Assembly: GCF_004362055.1 (NCBI RefSeq)
Contig: NZ_SNXB01000003.1
Location: 1 to 64,000, forward strand
DNA: 64,000 bases
Source: Flavobacterium sp. 245
GTDB lineage: Bacteria; Bacteroidota; Bacteroidia; Flavobacteriales; Flavobacteriaceae
Reading direction: 5' to 3'
The position numbers and the translations under genes are program-made. The notes under the pieces are model-generated. The model saw only the letters and a list, made by a program, of their open reading frames with translations, was not told the origin of the DNA and did no database searches. Each line of letters opens with the position of its first letter. The first letter of the stretch is position 1. This document shows, piece by piece, positions 52,505-62,245 of the stretch.

Positions 52505-54419
52505 CATAAATGGTTTGCCAAACATTGACGAGCTGCAAAATCTAGCTAACGAACTGTTCAGTACGCTGCCAAATGAATTTCCAAAAGAAATTTCGCTGAG
52601 CCCAGATAAAGCTGAACATCCTCGTGCAACAAAAATTGCAGAAACACTTTTGCATGCCGGTGGTGCCAATATTATTGCCCCATTTCCAGTGCAAAGTCCG
52701 TTAAATGTAAATCCTGTTCCGCCCTCGTTTAGCGGTTTTGGAGGTTCTCCAGCGAATGCTTCTAAAAGTTCGAGCGCCTCGGCTTTGTACCCAAACGCTG
52801 GTGCAGGTTTCGATCCTAAATATGGTATTCCTTCTTCGGGAATTCCTGAAGATAACGGACTAAATATTAATAATCCGCAGACTGGTTTTAATGATATAAA
52901 TTTAAAAAACAATAACACGTCACAACTTAGTGAGGAGTCGATTTTTTCATCACTATTTTTAAATGATCAGTATTTGCCTTTTCAAAGCGAAAATTCCTCT
53001 TTTGAAAACGAGTTAAAAGTTGCCTTAGAAACTGTTGATTCTTTTTTTAGAAAGCGAAACGATTTTCCGTCAAGCGGAAGTGAACTTCAAAACTCCTATT
53101 ATTTTTTAGATCAGAATCCGTTTGCTTTTGATCCTAAAAATACAAATGCGATAGTTGGAAATTCCTTCGGAACAAATCCACTAAGCGGCAGTACAAATTC
53201 ACATTTTAATGCCGAATTGATCAAAAAAGATTTTCCAATTTTGAGTGAAACTGTAAACGGAAAACCTTTGGTTTGGTTTGATAATGCTGCAACGACTCAA
53301 AAACCTAAATCGGTTATTGATCGAATTGCCTATTTCTACGAGCATGAAAATTCAAACATTCACCGCGCGGCTCATGAATTGGCAGCACGTGCATCTGACG
53401 CTTATGAAGCCGCTCGTGAAAAAGTAAAAACGTTTTTAAATGCAGCATCAGTAAATGAAATTGTATTTGTCCGTGGCGCTACCGAAGGAATAAATTTAGT
53501 AGCTTCAACTTGGGGCGATCAAAATTTAAACTCGGGAGATGAGATTATTGTCAGCAATCTGGAGCATCATGCTAATATAGTTCCGTGGAAAAGACTGGCT
53601 GATAAAAAAGGCTTAAAACTCCGTGTAATTCCTGTTGATGATGACGGTCAGATTTTGCTTGACGAATATGCAAAACTGCTGAATTCAAAAACACGTTTAG
53701 TAGCTTTTACGCAAGTTTCAAATGCATTAGGAACCGTAACTCCAGCCAAAAAAATCACCGAAATGGCACACGCTGCCGGAGCAAAAGTTTTAATTGACGG
53801 CGCACAATCTGTTTCGCACATGAAAGTTGATGTTCAAGATTTAAATCCAGATTGGTTGGTTTTTTCTGGACATAAACTTTTTGGGCCAACCGGAATTGGA
53901 GCTTTATACGGCAAAGAAGATTTATTAAACGAAATGCCGCCGTATCAATCTGGCGGAAACATGATTCAGGATGTGACTTTTGAGGAAATTAAATACCACA
54001 AAGCACCCAATCGTTTTGAAGCCGGAACCGGAAATATTGCCGATGCCATTGGCCTTGGCGCAGCAATTGATTATGTAACGAAACTTGGCATTGAACAAAT
54101 TGGCCAATATGAGCATTATTTGTTAGAATATGCTACAAGGCTTCTCAAAGAAATTCCAGGCGTACGCTTAATTGGAACTGCAAAAGATAAAGCAAGCGTA
54201 TTGTCTTTTAATTTACAAGGTTATACAAACGAGCAGGTTGGACAAGCTTTAAACAAAGAAGGTGTTGCGGTAAGAACTGGACATCATTGTGCGCAACCCA
54301 TTTTGAGAAGAATGGGAGTTGAAACCACAGTTCGTCCTTCATTGGCATTTTACAATACTACGCAAGATGTTGATACTTTTATCAAGACTTTGTGGGAACT
54401 TAAAAAAGCTAAGTTTTAG
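52488..54419 (+). CDS. Encapsulated cysteine desulfurase (SufS-type with disordered cargo-loading N-terminus)
   Basis: The protein has 643 residues. Residues 1 to about 240 are low-complexity and Ser/Pro/Asn/Gly-rich, with short conserved-looking blocks (LPNIDELQNLANELFSTLP, HPRATKIAETLLHAGGANII, YYFLDQNPFAFDP). This is the layout of the cargo-loading domain of Family 2A desulfurases. Residues about 240-643 are a SufS/CsdA enzyme: WFDNAATTQKP, VSNLEHHANIVPW, PLP lysine K463 in SGHKLFGP and catalytic C601 in TGHHCAQP. It takes sulfur from cysteine as persulfide. The ATG lies inside the encapsulin gene, so shell and cargo are translationally coupled. Confidence 0.93.
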   Translation: MSTNTNINGLPNIDELQNLANELFSTLPNEFPKEISLSPDKAEHPRATKIAETLLHAGGANIIAPFPVQSPLNVNPVPPSFSGFGGSPANASKSSSASALYPNAGAGFDPKYGIPSSGIPEDNGLNINNPQTGFNDINLKNNNTSQLSEESIFSSLFLNDQYLPFQSENSSFENELKVALETVDSFFRKRNDFPSSGSELQNSYYFLDQNPFAFDPKNTNAIVGNSFGTNPLSGSTNSHFNAELIKKDFPILSETVNGKPLVWFDNAATTQKPKSVIDRIAYFYEHENSNIHRAAHELAARASDAYEAAREKVKTFLNAASVNEIVFVRGATEGINLVASTWGDQNLNSGDEIIVSNLEHHANIVPWKRLADKKGLKLRVIPVDDDGQILLDEYAKLLNSKTRLVAFTQVSNALGTVTPAKKITEMAHAAGAKVLIDGAQSVSHMKVDVQDLNPDWLVFSGHKLFGPTGIGALYGKEDLLNEMPPYQSGGNMIQDVTFEEIKYHKAPNRFEAGTGNIADAIGLGAAIDYVTKLGIEQIGQYEHYLLEYATRLLKEIPGVRLIGTAKDKASVLSFNLQGYTNEQVGQALNKEGVAVRTGHHCAQPILRRMGVETTVRPSLAFYNTTQDVDTFIKTLWELKKAKF

Positions 54420-54486
54420 AAATACAGAGATTAAATTCTCAAAAAAAATAATTACTTTTTTTGATATTTTAAGTAGTTATACCCAA

Positions 54487-54519
54487 AAGCGATTGTTTTC
54501 CTGAACAGTCGCTTTTTTT
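54487..54519 (+). terminator. Intrinsic terminator after the encapsulin operon
   Basis: AAGCGATTGTT and AACAGTCGCTT pair with one mismatch around a 6-nt loop and are followed by TTTTTT. Confidence 0.85.
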
Positions 54520-54640
54520 ATTAACAAATTCATTAATTGCTTTATAAATATTAATATAGCTATTACTTTCTCTGTTTTTATGTTAATTATTCATACATAC
54601 ATCCTAAAAATAATCCAATCAATTAAAAATTAATCATATT

Positions 54641-54679
54641 AGCACTTAAATTTTTACAAATAAAAAGTTTTTAAGTGCT
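54641..54679. promoter_or_regulatory. AGCACTTAAA inverted repeat upstream of susC
   Basis: AGCACTTAAA (54641-54650) and TTTAAGTGCT (54670-54679) are exact inverses with a 19-nt spacer, 116-154 bp before the SusC start. It could be an operator or mRNA hairpin. The Cys-rich leader of the other two units is absent here. Confidence 0.35.
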
Positions 54680-54794
54680 GAATGTTACAAATACTACAAA
54701 AATGAACTTATGTGTTATTTTTAATGTTAAAAAGAGGTTTCAACTTAACATTAATTTAAGATATTTGAGATAACTAATTTAAACCCAATAAAAA

Positions 54795-57779
54795 ATGAAA
54801 ATTAATTTAAAACATTTTTTGTGGCTTTTGCTTGTTTTAAGCGTGCAAATAGCCGTGGCTCAAGGAGGCGCAATTTCTGGTACAGTGACTGACAAAAAAG
54901 GAATTCCAATCCCGGGAGTAAATATTGTATTGAAAGGAACTAATGTCAGTACACAAACTGATTTTGACGGAAATTTCAAAATTCAAGCGAATACTGGCGA
55001 TATTTTAGTTGCTAGTTATGTTAGTTTTGCGACCGTTGAAGTAAAAGCTTCTAATTCTATGACAATTCAGATGATTGAAACTCAAAATGAGCTTGAAGCT
55101 GTTCTTGTTGTAGGTTACGGTACACAATCAAAAAAGAATTTAACTGATAACATAGCCCGTGTAACGGCAAAAGACATTCAACAAGTACCTGTTGCCAACG
55201 TGCAGAATGCCCTTGTTGGTAAATTAGCCGGGGTACAAATTACACAGACAAACGGTAAGGTCGAAGGAGGAATGAATATTAGAGTTCGTGGTGCTGCCAG
55301 TATTAGCGCCAGTACGCAGCCTTTGTATGTTTTAGATGGTATTCCCCTTATCACTGATAATGAGTCTAGTAATGGGGCGCCAACAAATCCGCTGTTAACT
55401 TTAAGTCCAAATGAAATAGAATCGATTGATGTATTAAAAGATGCTTCTTCTGCGGCAATCTATGGAGCTCGTGGAGCCAATGGAGTTGTGATCATTACAA
55501 CAAAAAAAGGAAAAGAAGGAAAAGGAAATTTTTCTCTAAACTTCTCTCAAGGTGTGAGTGAAGCTACTCACACAAAAAAATGGCTGAATGCAAAACAGTA
55601 TGTAGAATTATTACAGGAAGCAGGCCGAAATGTTGATGATTTAGAATCTGTTGAAGATGAATTAGAATATTTGTCTCAAGGAACCGACTGGAGAAATGGA
55701 GAAATTGATACAGACTGGCAAGATATTGCTTTACAGACCGGTTATACCACTGATGCCGACTTTTCTGTTTCGGGAGGTGATGACAAAACAAAATATTTCT
55801 TTTCTGGAGCTTATAACAATACAATCGGTATAATTGACAGCAATAGTTTAGAAAGAATAACAGCACGATCAAATGTGTCGCATAAAATTACAGAACGCTT
55901 TACAGCTGGAATGAATATCGGTTTTTCGAGATCTGTTATTGACAGAGTTCAAGATGACAATTCATTTTCTACACCTATGCAATCTGTAGCACAAGCTCCA
56001 ATTTCGCAAGCGAGACTAGAAGATGGAACTCCAAATCCAAATACAGAGTATGTCAATTATTTATTAGCAAAAGACAATACTTCTTGGAAAACCATTATGC
56101 GAAGAGTTACAGGAAAAATATTCGGTGAATTAAAACTAGTAAAAGGTTTGAAATTTAATTCCGATTTTGCTTACGACTTATTAACTCAGACCGAGGATTA
56201 CTGGCAAGGTAAAAATGCACCATTTATGGCTACGGACGGAGCTGTTTTTGCAACCTCTGTAAACACTGAAAGTTATGTTTTCAGTAATTACTTTACATAC
56301 GATCACACTTTTGGTGAAAACCATACTATAAACGCTGTTGCAGGTATGGAATTCAATAAATATAATAGACGATACCAAGATGTAAACAGTATTTATTTCC
56401 CTAATGATGATTTCCACACTGTTGATGGCGGTGCCGAAGTAAATGAAGGACACGGCAGCGAAACTGATTATGTTTTTGTTTCTCAATTTGGCCGATTCAA
56501 TTATAGTTTCAAAAATAAATATCTTTTTAAAGCAAGTGTCCGTCGCGATGGATCATCACGTTTTGGAAAAAATGAACGCTTTGCAGTTTTCCCTGCGTTT
56601 TCTGCCGGATGGGTTATGTCACAAGAAGAATTCTTAAAAGACAATACCGTTTTAAGTTATTTGAAATTAAAAGCAAGCTGGGGTGAGGTCGGAAATGCGG
56701 AGGTTGGAAATTTTGCCTCACGCCAATTATACAGACCTAACTCTTATAATTTAAAATCAGGGTTAACTTTTAGCCAAGCTGGAAATAACAATCTTACTTG
56801 GGAAAAATCTTCTCAAACAGATGTTGGTGTTGAAGTTGGATTCCTTAATAAAATCAATTTAGAAGTCGATTATTATGATAAACGTACGAACGGTCTTCTA
56901 TTTGAGAAACCTTTAGCCCCAAGTTCTGGTGCAACATCGATCAATACAAACATTGGAGAAATAAAAAGCAGCGGATTTGAAATTACTTTGAATACAAAAA
57001 ATGTTGAAACAGAAAAATTCAAATGGACTACTAGTTTCAACCTTACAACAAACAAATCAAAAGTAAAATCATTGCCAAATAATAATACTGATGTTATTAC
57101 AGATTACAACATCAATCGTGTTGGAGAATATATTTCATCATTTTATTTAGTTGAATATGCTGGTGTTGATCCAGCAAATGGAGATGCTCTTTTTGTAAAA
57201 AACACAGCAAATGCCGATGGAAGTATTGACAGAAGCACAACTAACGATTACAGTGAAGCCAAAAGAATTGTAGCTGGAAATCCTTTCCCTACTTTAATGT
57301 CTGGATTAACAAATACAATGAATTATAAAAACTTTGATTTCAATTTCACATTTCAAGGTGAATGGGGAGCAAGTATCTATAACTCTGCCGGAACATTCCA
57401 GTCAACTGCTGCAGATTATTTTGACAACCAAACAGCAGATCAGTTAAATCGCTGGCAAAATCCAGGCGATATTACAAATGTACCTCAAGCAAGATTTGGA
57501 GGTTCTAACGGAACACAGGAATCTACCCGTTATTTAGATAAAGCAGATTTTATACGTTTGCGTAACGTTACATTAGGTTATTCTTTACCTAAGGAAACCG
57601 TAAATAAAGCGGGAATGAGCAGTTTAAGAATTTATTTTACAGCTGTAAACTTGCTTACTTTTACAGGTTATGAAGGTACAGATCCCGAAGCACGAAGAGA
57701 TGACTCAGGAATTGGAGAGGATTTTTACTCTGCACCACCTGCAAGAACTATGGCAATTGGAGTAAATATTAATTTTTAA
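54795..57779 (+). CDS. SusC/RagA-family TonB-dependent transporter
   Basis: The protein has 994 residues. The signal peptide ends near IAVAQ (23); CarboxypepD-reg domain is GTVTDKKGIPIPGVNIVLKG; TonB box region is ELEAVLVVGYGTQSKKNLT; plug is KLAGVQITQTNGKVEGG and VLKDASSAAIYGARGANGVVII. The barrel ends in a terminal Phe (VNINF). The SusD gene follows after 10 bp. With no hydrolase in the unit, the substrate cannot be named; closeness to the encapsulin operon may be coincidence. Confidence 0.93.
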   Translation: MKINLKHFLWLLLVLSVQIAVAQGGAISGTVTDKKGIPIPGVNIVLKGTNVSTQTDFDGNFKIQANTGDILVASYVSFATVEVKASNSMTIQMIETQNELEAVLVVGYGTQSKKNLTDNIARVTAKDIQQVPVANVQNALVGKLAGVQITQTNGKVEGGMNIRVRGAASISASTQPLYVLDGIPLITDNESSNGAPTNPLLTLSPNEIESIDVLKDASSAAIYGARGANGVVIITTKKGKEGKGNFSLNFSQGVSEATHTKKWLNAKQYVELLQEAGRNVDDLESVEDELEYLSQGTDWRNGEIDTDWQDIALQTGYTTDADFSVSGGDDKTKYFFSGAYNNTIGIIDSNSLERITARSNVSHKITERFTAGMNIGFSRSVIDRVQDDNSFSTPMQSVAQAPISQARLEDGTPNPNTEYVNYLLAKDNTSWKTIMRRVTGKIFGELKLVKGLKFNSDFAYDLLTQTEDYWQGKNAPFMATDGAVFATSVNTESYVFSNYFTYDHTFGENHTINAVAGMEFNKYNRRYQDVNSIYFPNDDFHTVDGGAEVNEGHGSETDYVFVSQFGRFNYSFKNKYLFKASVRRDGSSRFGKNERFAVFPAFSAGWVMSQEEFLKDNTVLSYLKLKASWGEVGNAEVGNFASRQLYRPNSYNLKSGLTFSQAGNNNLTWEKSSQTDVGVEVGFLNKINLEVDYYDKRTNGLLFEKPLAPSSGATSINTNIGEIKSSGFEITLNTKNVETEKFKWTTSFNLTTNKSKVKSLPNNNTDVITDYNINRVGEYISSFYLVEYAGVDPANGDALFVKNTANADGSIDRSTTNDYSEAKRIVAGNPFPTLMSGLTNTMNYKNFDFNFTFQGEWGASIYNSAGTFQSTAADYFDNQTADQLNRWQNPGDITNVPQARFGGSNGTQESTRYLDKADFIRLRNVTLGYSLPKETVNKAGMSSLRIYFTAVNLLTFTGYEGTDPEARRDDSGIGEDFYSAPPARTMAIGVNINF

Positions 57780-57789
57780 AAAGAACAAA

Positions 57790-59184
57790 ATGAAAGCAAA
57801 TAAATTAATCTTACTTATAATTTTTGCAGTCTTTTTCACAAGCTGTGAAGACGAACTAAACTTAGATCCTAAGCAGTCTGAAGATGCTTCAGTCACTTTA
57901 AGTACTGAAAGCGGTGTTACAAATGTTCTTACTGGCACGTACGCACTTGCTGCTAACGGAAATGCTTATGGTGGACGCGTTTTGCTTTATGCAGATTTAC
58001 TTGGCGTGACAGGTTCGCTAAGCACAACCGATTTAAGATGGCGCGGAAGTTTTGGCGAACTTCGACAAATGTACCTCAAAACAATGCTTTCTGACAACGT
58101 AATTATCGAAGGTACTTATTCTAGACTTTACTCGATGATTAATGCCGCAAATACGGTTATCGAAAATATCGACAAAATTAAAGATCCAGACAAAAAAACG
58201 GTTATGATTGGCGAGGCTAACTTTTTAAGATCATTAGCCTATTTTGACTTGGTTCGATTTTTTGCAAAACCTTATGTTGCTGGACAAGCTAATTCCCAAT
58301 TGGGAGTTGTAATTAGGCCTAATGCGATTTACGATTTCAGCGTAGATCTTTCAAAAGAAAGAAGTACTGTCGACGAAGTTTACAAGGTGATCATTGATGG
58401 ATTAAATTTAGCCTATAATAATCTTCCTGAAGAAAACAGCTTTTACGCTGATAAATATGCTGCTAAAGCTTTATTAGCAAGAGTTTATTTGCAACAGCAA
58501 AATTATGCAGCGGCTAGAGATGCCGCGAATGATGTTATTGAAAACAGTGGACATGCATTATCTCTTAAATATGCAGATGCATTTAATCATGACTCTGATA
58601 AAGCCGAAGATGTTTTTGCCATTCAAATCACAAAACAAACAGGTTTAAATGATGCTGTAACTTTTTATGCTTCTGAAGGAAATGGCGGACGCGGAGGAGA
58701 TTTTTCTATACGAGATACTTATTTAGATAAATTCAGCGATCCTGATGACAGAGCGGTATTCAATTATGAAAATGAAGATAACGGAAGGCTTTTGACTTCT
58801 AAATTCACTGATCAATTTGCCGATCTGCCAATTATCCGTTTAGCTGAAATGTATTTGATTAGAGCTGAAAGCAATTTACGTGCTGGAACTTCAGTAGGAA
58901 ATACACCTTTGGACGACATTAATATTATTCGTTCAAGAGCAAACGCAGATGAATTGCTAACTGTGACTGTTGATGATATTTTATTGGAACGCGAATTAGA
59001 ACTAGGTATGGAAGGATTTTTAATTCATGACATCCGCAGAACAAAACGTTCAATCGATATCAGCACAGATGGTGATGGTTCCGAAGTTCTTCCATATGAT
59101 TCAAATAGATTGGTGTTCCCTATTCCATTAAAAGAAATGGATACCAACAAAAAAATCACTCAAAATCCAGGCTACGGAAGTTAA
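57790..59184 (+). CDS. SusD/RagB-family surface lipoprotein
   Basis: The protein has 464 residues with lipobox AVFFTSCEDEL (lipid Cys about 19). RLYSMINAANTVIENIDKI, ANFLRSLAYFDLVRFFAKPYV and the C-terminal ELELGMEGFLIHDIRRTKRS with RLVFPIPLKEMDTN are the family pattern. It is the ligand-binding partner of the preceding transporter. Confidence 0.91.
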   Translation: MKANKLILLIIFAVFFTSCEDELNLDPKQSEDASVTLSTESGVTNVLTGTYALAANGNAYGGRVLLYADLLGVTGSLSTTDLRWRGSFGELRQMYLKTMLSDNVIIEGTYSRLYSMINAANTVIENIDKIKDPDKKTVMIGEANFLRSLAYFDLVRFFAKPYVAGQANSQLGVVIRPNAIYDFSVDLSKERSTVDEVYKVIIDGLNLAYNNLPEENSFYADKYAAKALLARVYLQQQNYAAARDAANDVIENSGHALSLKYADAFNHDSDKAEDVFAIQITKQTGLNDAVTFYASEGNGGRGGDFSIRDTYLDKFSDPDDRAVFNYENEDNGRLLTSKFTDQFADLPIIRLAEMYLIRAESNLRAGTSVGNTPLDDINIIRSRANADELLTVTVDDILLERELELGMEGFLIHDIRRTKRSIDISTDGDGSEVLPYDSNRLVFPIPLKEMDTNKKITQNPGYGS

Positions 59185-59218
59185 TTTCTAGTTTTGAGGT
59201 ACAAAGTGACAAAGTAAC

Positions 59219-59263
59219 AAAGGTTCAAAGGTTTATAGAATACTATAAAACTTTGAACCTTTT
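59219..59263. terminator. Bidirectional hairpin between susD and rocD
   Basis: AAAGGTTCAAAG and CTTTGAACCTTT pair, with inner TTTATAG/CTATAAA. It has A- and T-rich flanks on both sides, suiting the convergent genes. Confidence 0.75.
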
Positions 59264-59282
59264 CAATTATAATTGATAAAAA

Positions 59283-59343
59283 ACCTCAGAATCTCAGAAT
59301 CTTAGAATCTTAGCAACTTAGAATCTTAGCAACTTAGAATCTT
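59283..59343. repeat. AGAATCT/CTTAG short tandem repeat
   Basis: Words TCAGAATC, TTAGAATC and TTAGCAAC repeat about seven times with periods of 8-9 bp and end directly at the rocD stop codon. Confidence 0.7.
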
Positions 59344-60594
59344 CTATCTAAACTCATTCAAAGATTTCTCAACAATTTCAAGACATTCCTGAATTTGAGT
59401 TTCTGTCATCACTAATGGCGGAGCCAATCTAATTTTGTTTCCGTGAGTAGGTTTTGCTAATAAACCGTTGTCTCTGAATTTTAAGCAAATTTCCCACGCT
59501 AAATCAGAATCTTCATCAGTATTAATTACAATCGCATTCAAAAGTCCTTTTCCGCGAACAAGCGTAATTAAGTTATTCTTTTCAGCAATTTTATTTAAAC
59601 CTTGTCTCAAAATAGCACCTAAACGCTCTGCATTTTCAGCTAGTTTTTCATCTTTTATAACTTCCAATGCTGCAATCGCAACCGCAGCTGCAACAGGATT
59701 TCCACCAAAAGTAGATCCATGCTGACCCGGTTTGATCACATTCATTATTTCGTTATTTGCTAAAACAGCCGAAACAGGATACACACCTCCCGAAATTGCT
59801 TTTCCTAAAATCAAAATATCAGGCTGTACATTTTCGTGGTGAACTGCCAATAATTTTCCTGTACGAGCGATTCCTGTCTGAACTTCATCGGCAATAAATA
59901 AAACATTATGTTTTTCGCATAACGCTTTTGCTTTTGCCAAATAACCTTCTGATGGAACATAAACTCCAGCTTCACCTTGAATGGGCTCAACTAAAAATCC
60001 AGCAATATTTTTTGAAGAATCTAAAGCTTTTTCAAGTGCTTCAAGATTATCGTATTCAATTTTTATAAATCCGTCTGTAAACGGGCCAAAGTTTTTACGC
60101 GCCGTTTCATCGTTAGAGAATGAAATAATCGTAGTGGTTCTTCCGTGGAAATTATTCTCACACACAATAACCTGCGCTTGATTTTCAGGAATACCTTTCA
60201 CTTCATACGCCCATTTTCTGCATATTTTTAGTGCTGTTTCAACTGCTTCAGCACCTGTATTCATTGGTAATACCTTATCAAAACCAAAATAATTGGTTAT
60301 ATATTCTTCATAATTCCCCAATTTATCATTGTAAAAAGCACGCGAAGTCAAAGTCAGTTTTTGCGCCTGATCGACCATTGCCTGCACAATTTTAGGATGA
60401 CAATGTCCTTGATTTACTGCTGAATAAGCTGATAAGAAATCATAATATTTTTTTCCGTCTACATCCCAAACATATACACCTTCTCCTTTTTCTAAAACCA
60501 CAGGAAGCGGATGATAATTATGAGCTCCGTATTTATTCTCTTTTTCAATCAAAATTTCAGATTTCGATGAAAGTATATTTTCTGTATGTGTCAT
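59344..60594 (-). CDS. rocD: Ornithine aminotransferase
   Basis: The protein has 416 residues of class-III aminotransferase. Motifs are [23 protein letters not shown] (OAT-type start), [59 protein letters not shown] Lys in [16 protein letters not shown], and HGSTFGGNP. It converts ornithine to glutamate semialdehyde. It is divergent from an Lrp/AsnC regulator, which probably controls it. Confidence 0.94.
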   Translation of the reverse strand: MTHTENILSSKSEILIEKENKYGAHNYHPLPVVLEKGEGVYVWDVDGKKYYDFLSAYSAVNQGHCHPKIVQAMVDQAQKLTLTSRAFYNDKLGNYEEYITNYFGFDKVLPMNTGAEAVETALKICRKWAYEVKGIPENQAQVIVCENNFHGRTTTIISFSNDETARKNFGPFTDGFIKIEYDNLEALEKALDSSKNIAGFLVEPIQGEAGVYVPSEGYLAKAKALCEKHNVLFIADEVQTGIARTGKLLAVHHENVQPDILILGKAISGGVYPVSAVLANNEIMNVIKPGQHGSTFGGNPVAAAVAIAALEVIKDEKLAENAERLGAILRQGLNKIAEKNNLITLVRGKGLLNAIVINTDEDSDLAWEICLKFRDNGLLAKPTHGNKIRLAPPLVMTETQIQECLEIVEKSLNEFR

Positions 60595-60802
60595 AATATA
60601 TTATTTTCAAATGCAAAAATATCAAAAAATAGTAAATACACCATAAATAAACCAAAATTAAACACTAATATCATTAAAAAAAGTCAAATTTATCTTTTAT
60701 AGTCAATAAAAAATAAATATCACCAAACTACATCTTCTATTTTATTCCCTTTTATTGAAAAAAATAATTACTTTTATAAATCAAAAAAGAAGATTTAAAA
60801 CA

Positions 60803-61255
60803 ATGGATATACTAGACGAATTCGATATTAATATACTGAAAGAATTGGAAAAAGATGGGCGCATGGCTTATTCAGCTATTGCTGCCAATTTAAAAATTTC
60901 AAATACCATGGTGCATCAGCGTATTAATAGAATGATCGAGCAGGGTGTCATTGGTGGTATAAAACCAATTATTCAAGAAAAAAATATCGGTTACGACTGG
61001 GCTTCCTTTACCGGAATCACACTTAACAAAGATTCTGATTCTGATCGAATTATCGAAGAAATGAAAAAAATTCCCGAGATAACAGAGTGTTATTATGTTA
61101 CCGGTTCTTTTACACTCTACATTAAAATTATTGCAAAAAACCATGAACATATGCGTAAAATTCTTTACGATAAAATTGACAGCATTCCTGGTATCGCAAA
61201 AACAGATTCGATCATTGAATTAGGCTGTGCTTTTAAAAGAAATATTTCACTATAA
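60803..61255 (+). CDS. Lrp/AsnC-family regulator
   Basis: I choose the ATG at 60803 (MDILDEFDINILKELEKDGR), which is the usual start of the family; an upstream TTG would add 16 basic residues. The 150 residues comprise an HTH (YSAIAANLKISNTMVHQRINRM) and a RAM/ACT-like domain (EITECYYVTGSFTLYIKI). It faces rocD across 208 bp, so arginine/ornithine control is likely. Confidence 0.88.
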   Translation: MDILDEFDINILKELEKDGRMAYSAIAANLKISNTMVHQRINRMIEQGVIGGIKPIIQEKNIGYDWASFTGITLNKDSDSDRIIEEMKKIPEITECYYVTGSFTLYIKIIAKNHEHMRKILYDKIDSIPGIAKTDSIIELGCAFKRNISL

Positions 61256-61379
61256 ATCTCTTAAATAAAAAACTCGCTGGATGGAAGGATGCAGTGTTAC
61301 ACTATGCTAAAACATTATTGCGCCTCTAATTCTTCGCTTTAGATTTTTTAGAGAATCAGCATAATTAAAGACCAAAACC

Positions 61380-62243
61380 ATGAAAAACCCGTTTCTTTCT
61401 AAATTTCCTTTTCAAAAATTGATTTTGACTTTATTGCTATTGACAAGCTTTTTGGTGCAGGCGCAAAACTCAAAAGGAAAATTATTCATAATTGGCGGAG
61501 GCGAACGTTCTGATGCTTTGATGAAACAGGCTTTGGCTGTAGCCGAATTAGGAAAAAAAGATTATATCGTCGTTTTGCCAATGTCAAGCGAAGAACCAGA
61601 CAGTTCTTTTATTTTCTTTAAAAATCAAATGGTGAAATTGACGCAAAACCCCATTGTAATGCTGAATTTCAATGCAGCAACGGCGCAAAATAAAAAACTG
61701 ACAGATTCTGTTCAAAATGCAAAATTGATTTTCATCAGCGGCGGCGATCAAAGCCGTTTTATGGCCGTGGTTCATAATACTCCAATCAAAACTGCAATTC
61801 AAAAAGCATACGAAAACGGAAGTACAATTTCTGGAACCAGCGCCGGAGCCGCAGTAATGTCGGAGAAAATGATTACGGGAAATCAGAAATTAGAAAAGGA
61901 ATATTCAGGAACTTTTGATAATATTCGCTATGATAATTTAGAAACTTCAGAAGGTCTGGGATTATTGAAAACAGCCGTTATTGATCAACATTTTTTAAAG
62001 AGAAATCGTTACAATCGCCTGCTTTCAGCTTTAGTTGAATTTCCTGATTTAACCGGAATTGGAATCGATGAAGCGACCGCAATAATTGTTCGAAACAATG
62101 AAATTGAAGTTGCTGGAGAAAGTGAAGTTATTGTGGTACGAAAACCAAAAGGCATCAAAAAATCAAAAAAGAATAATCTCATTTCGATCGAAAATTTACA
62201 AATGAGCATTTATATCGCCGGTCAAAAATTTAATATAAAATAA
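61380..62243 (+). CDS. Secreted cyanophycinase-like serine peptidase (S51)
   Basis: The protein has 287 residues with a signal peptide (ending FLVQAQ, 29). KLFIIGGGERSDALM, IFISGGDQSRF and the nucleophile Ser in ISGTSAGAAVMSEKM are cyanophycinase hallmarks, and IDQHFLKRNRYNRL carries the catalytic His. It would cleave beta-Asp-Arg dipeptides or similar isopeptides in the periplasm. Closeness to rocD (arginine/ornithine use) fits. The next gene starts 2 bp after the stop. Confidence 0.86.
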   Translation: MKNPFLSKFPFQKLILTLLLLTSFLVQAQNSKGKLFIIGGGERSDALMKQALAVAELGKKDYIVVLPMSSEEPDSSFIFFKNQMVKLTQNPIVMLNFNAATAQNKKLTDSVQNAKLIFISGGDQSRFMAVVHNTPIKTAIQKAYENGSTISGTSAGAAVMSEKMITGNQKLEKEYSGTFDNIRYDNLETSEGLGLLKTAVIDQHFLKRNRYNRLLSALVEFPDLTGIGIDEATAIIVRNNEIEVAGESEVIVVRKPKGIKKSKKNNLISIENLQMSIYIAGQKFNIK

Positions 62244-62245
62244 TC

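Noticed and set aside
54420..54794. A third copy of the Cys-rich leader before the second SusC
   Set aside because: The TAACTTTG promoter, YNNxCYMCxCC frame and CGGCAA hairpin are all missing there.
60755..60802. Longer Lrp start at a TTG
   Set aside because: Family members begin with the MD-x-LDxxD helix, found at the ATG at 60803.
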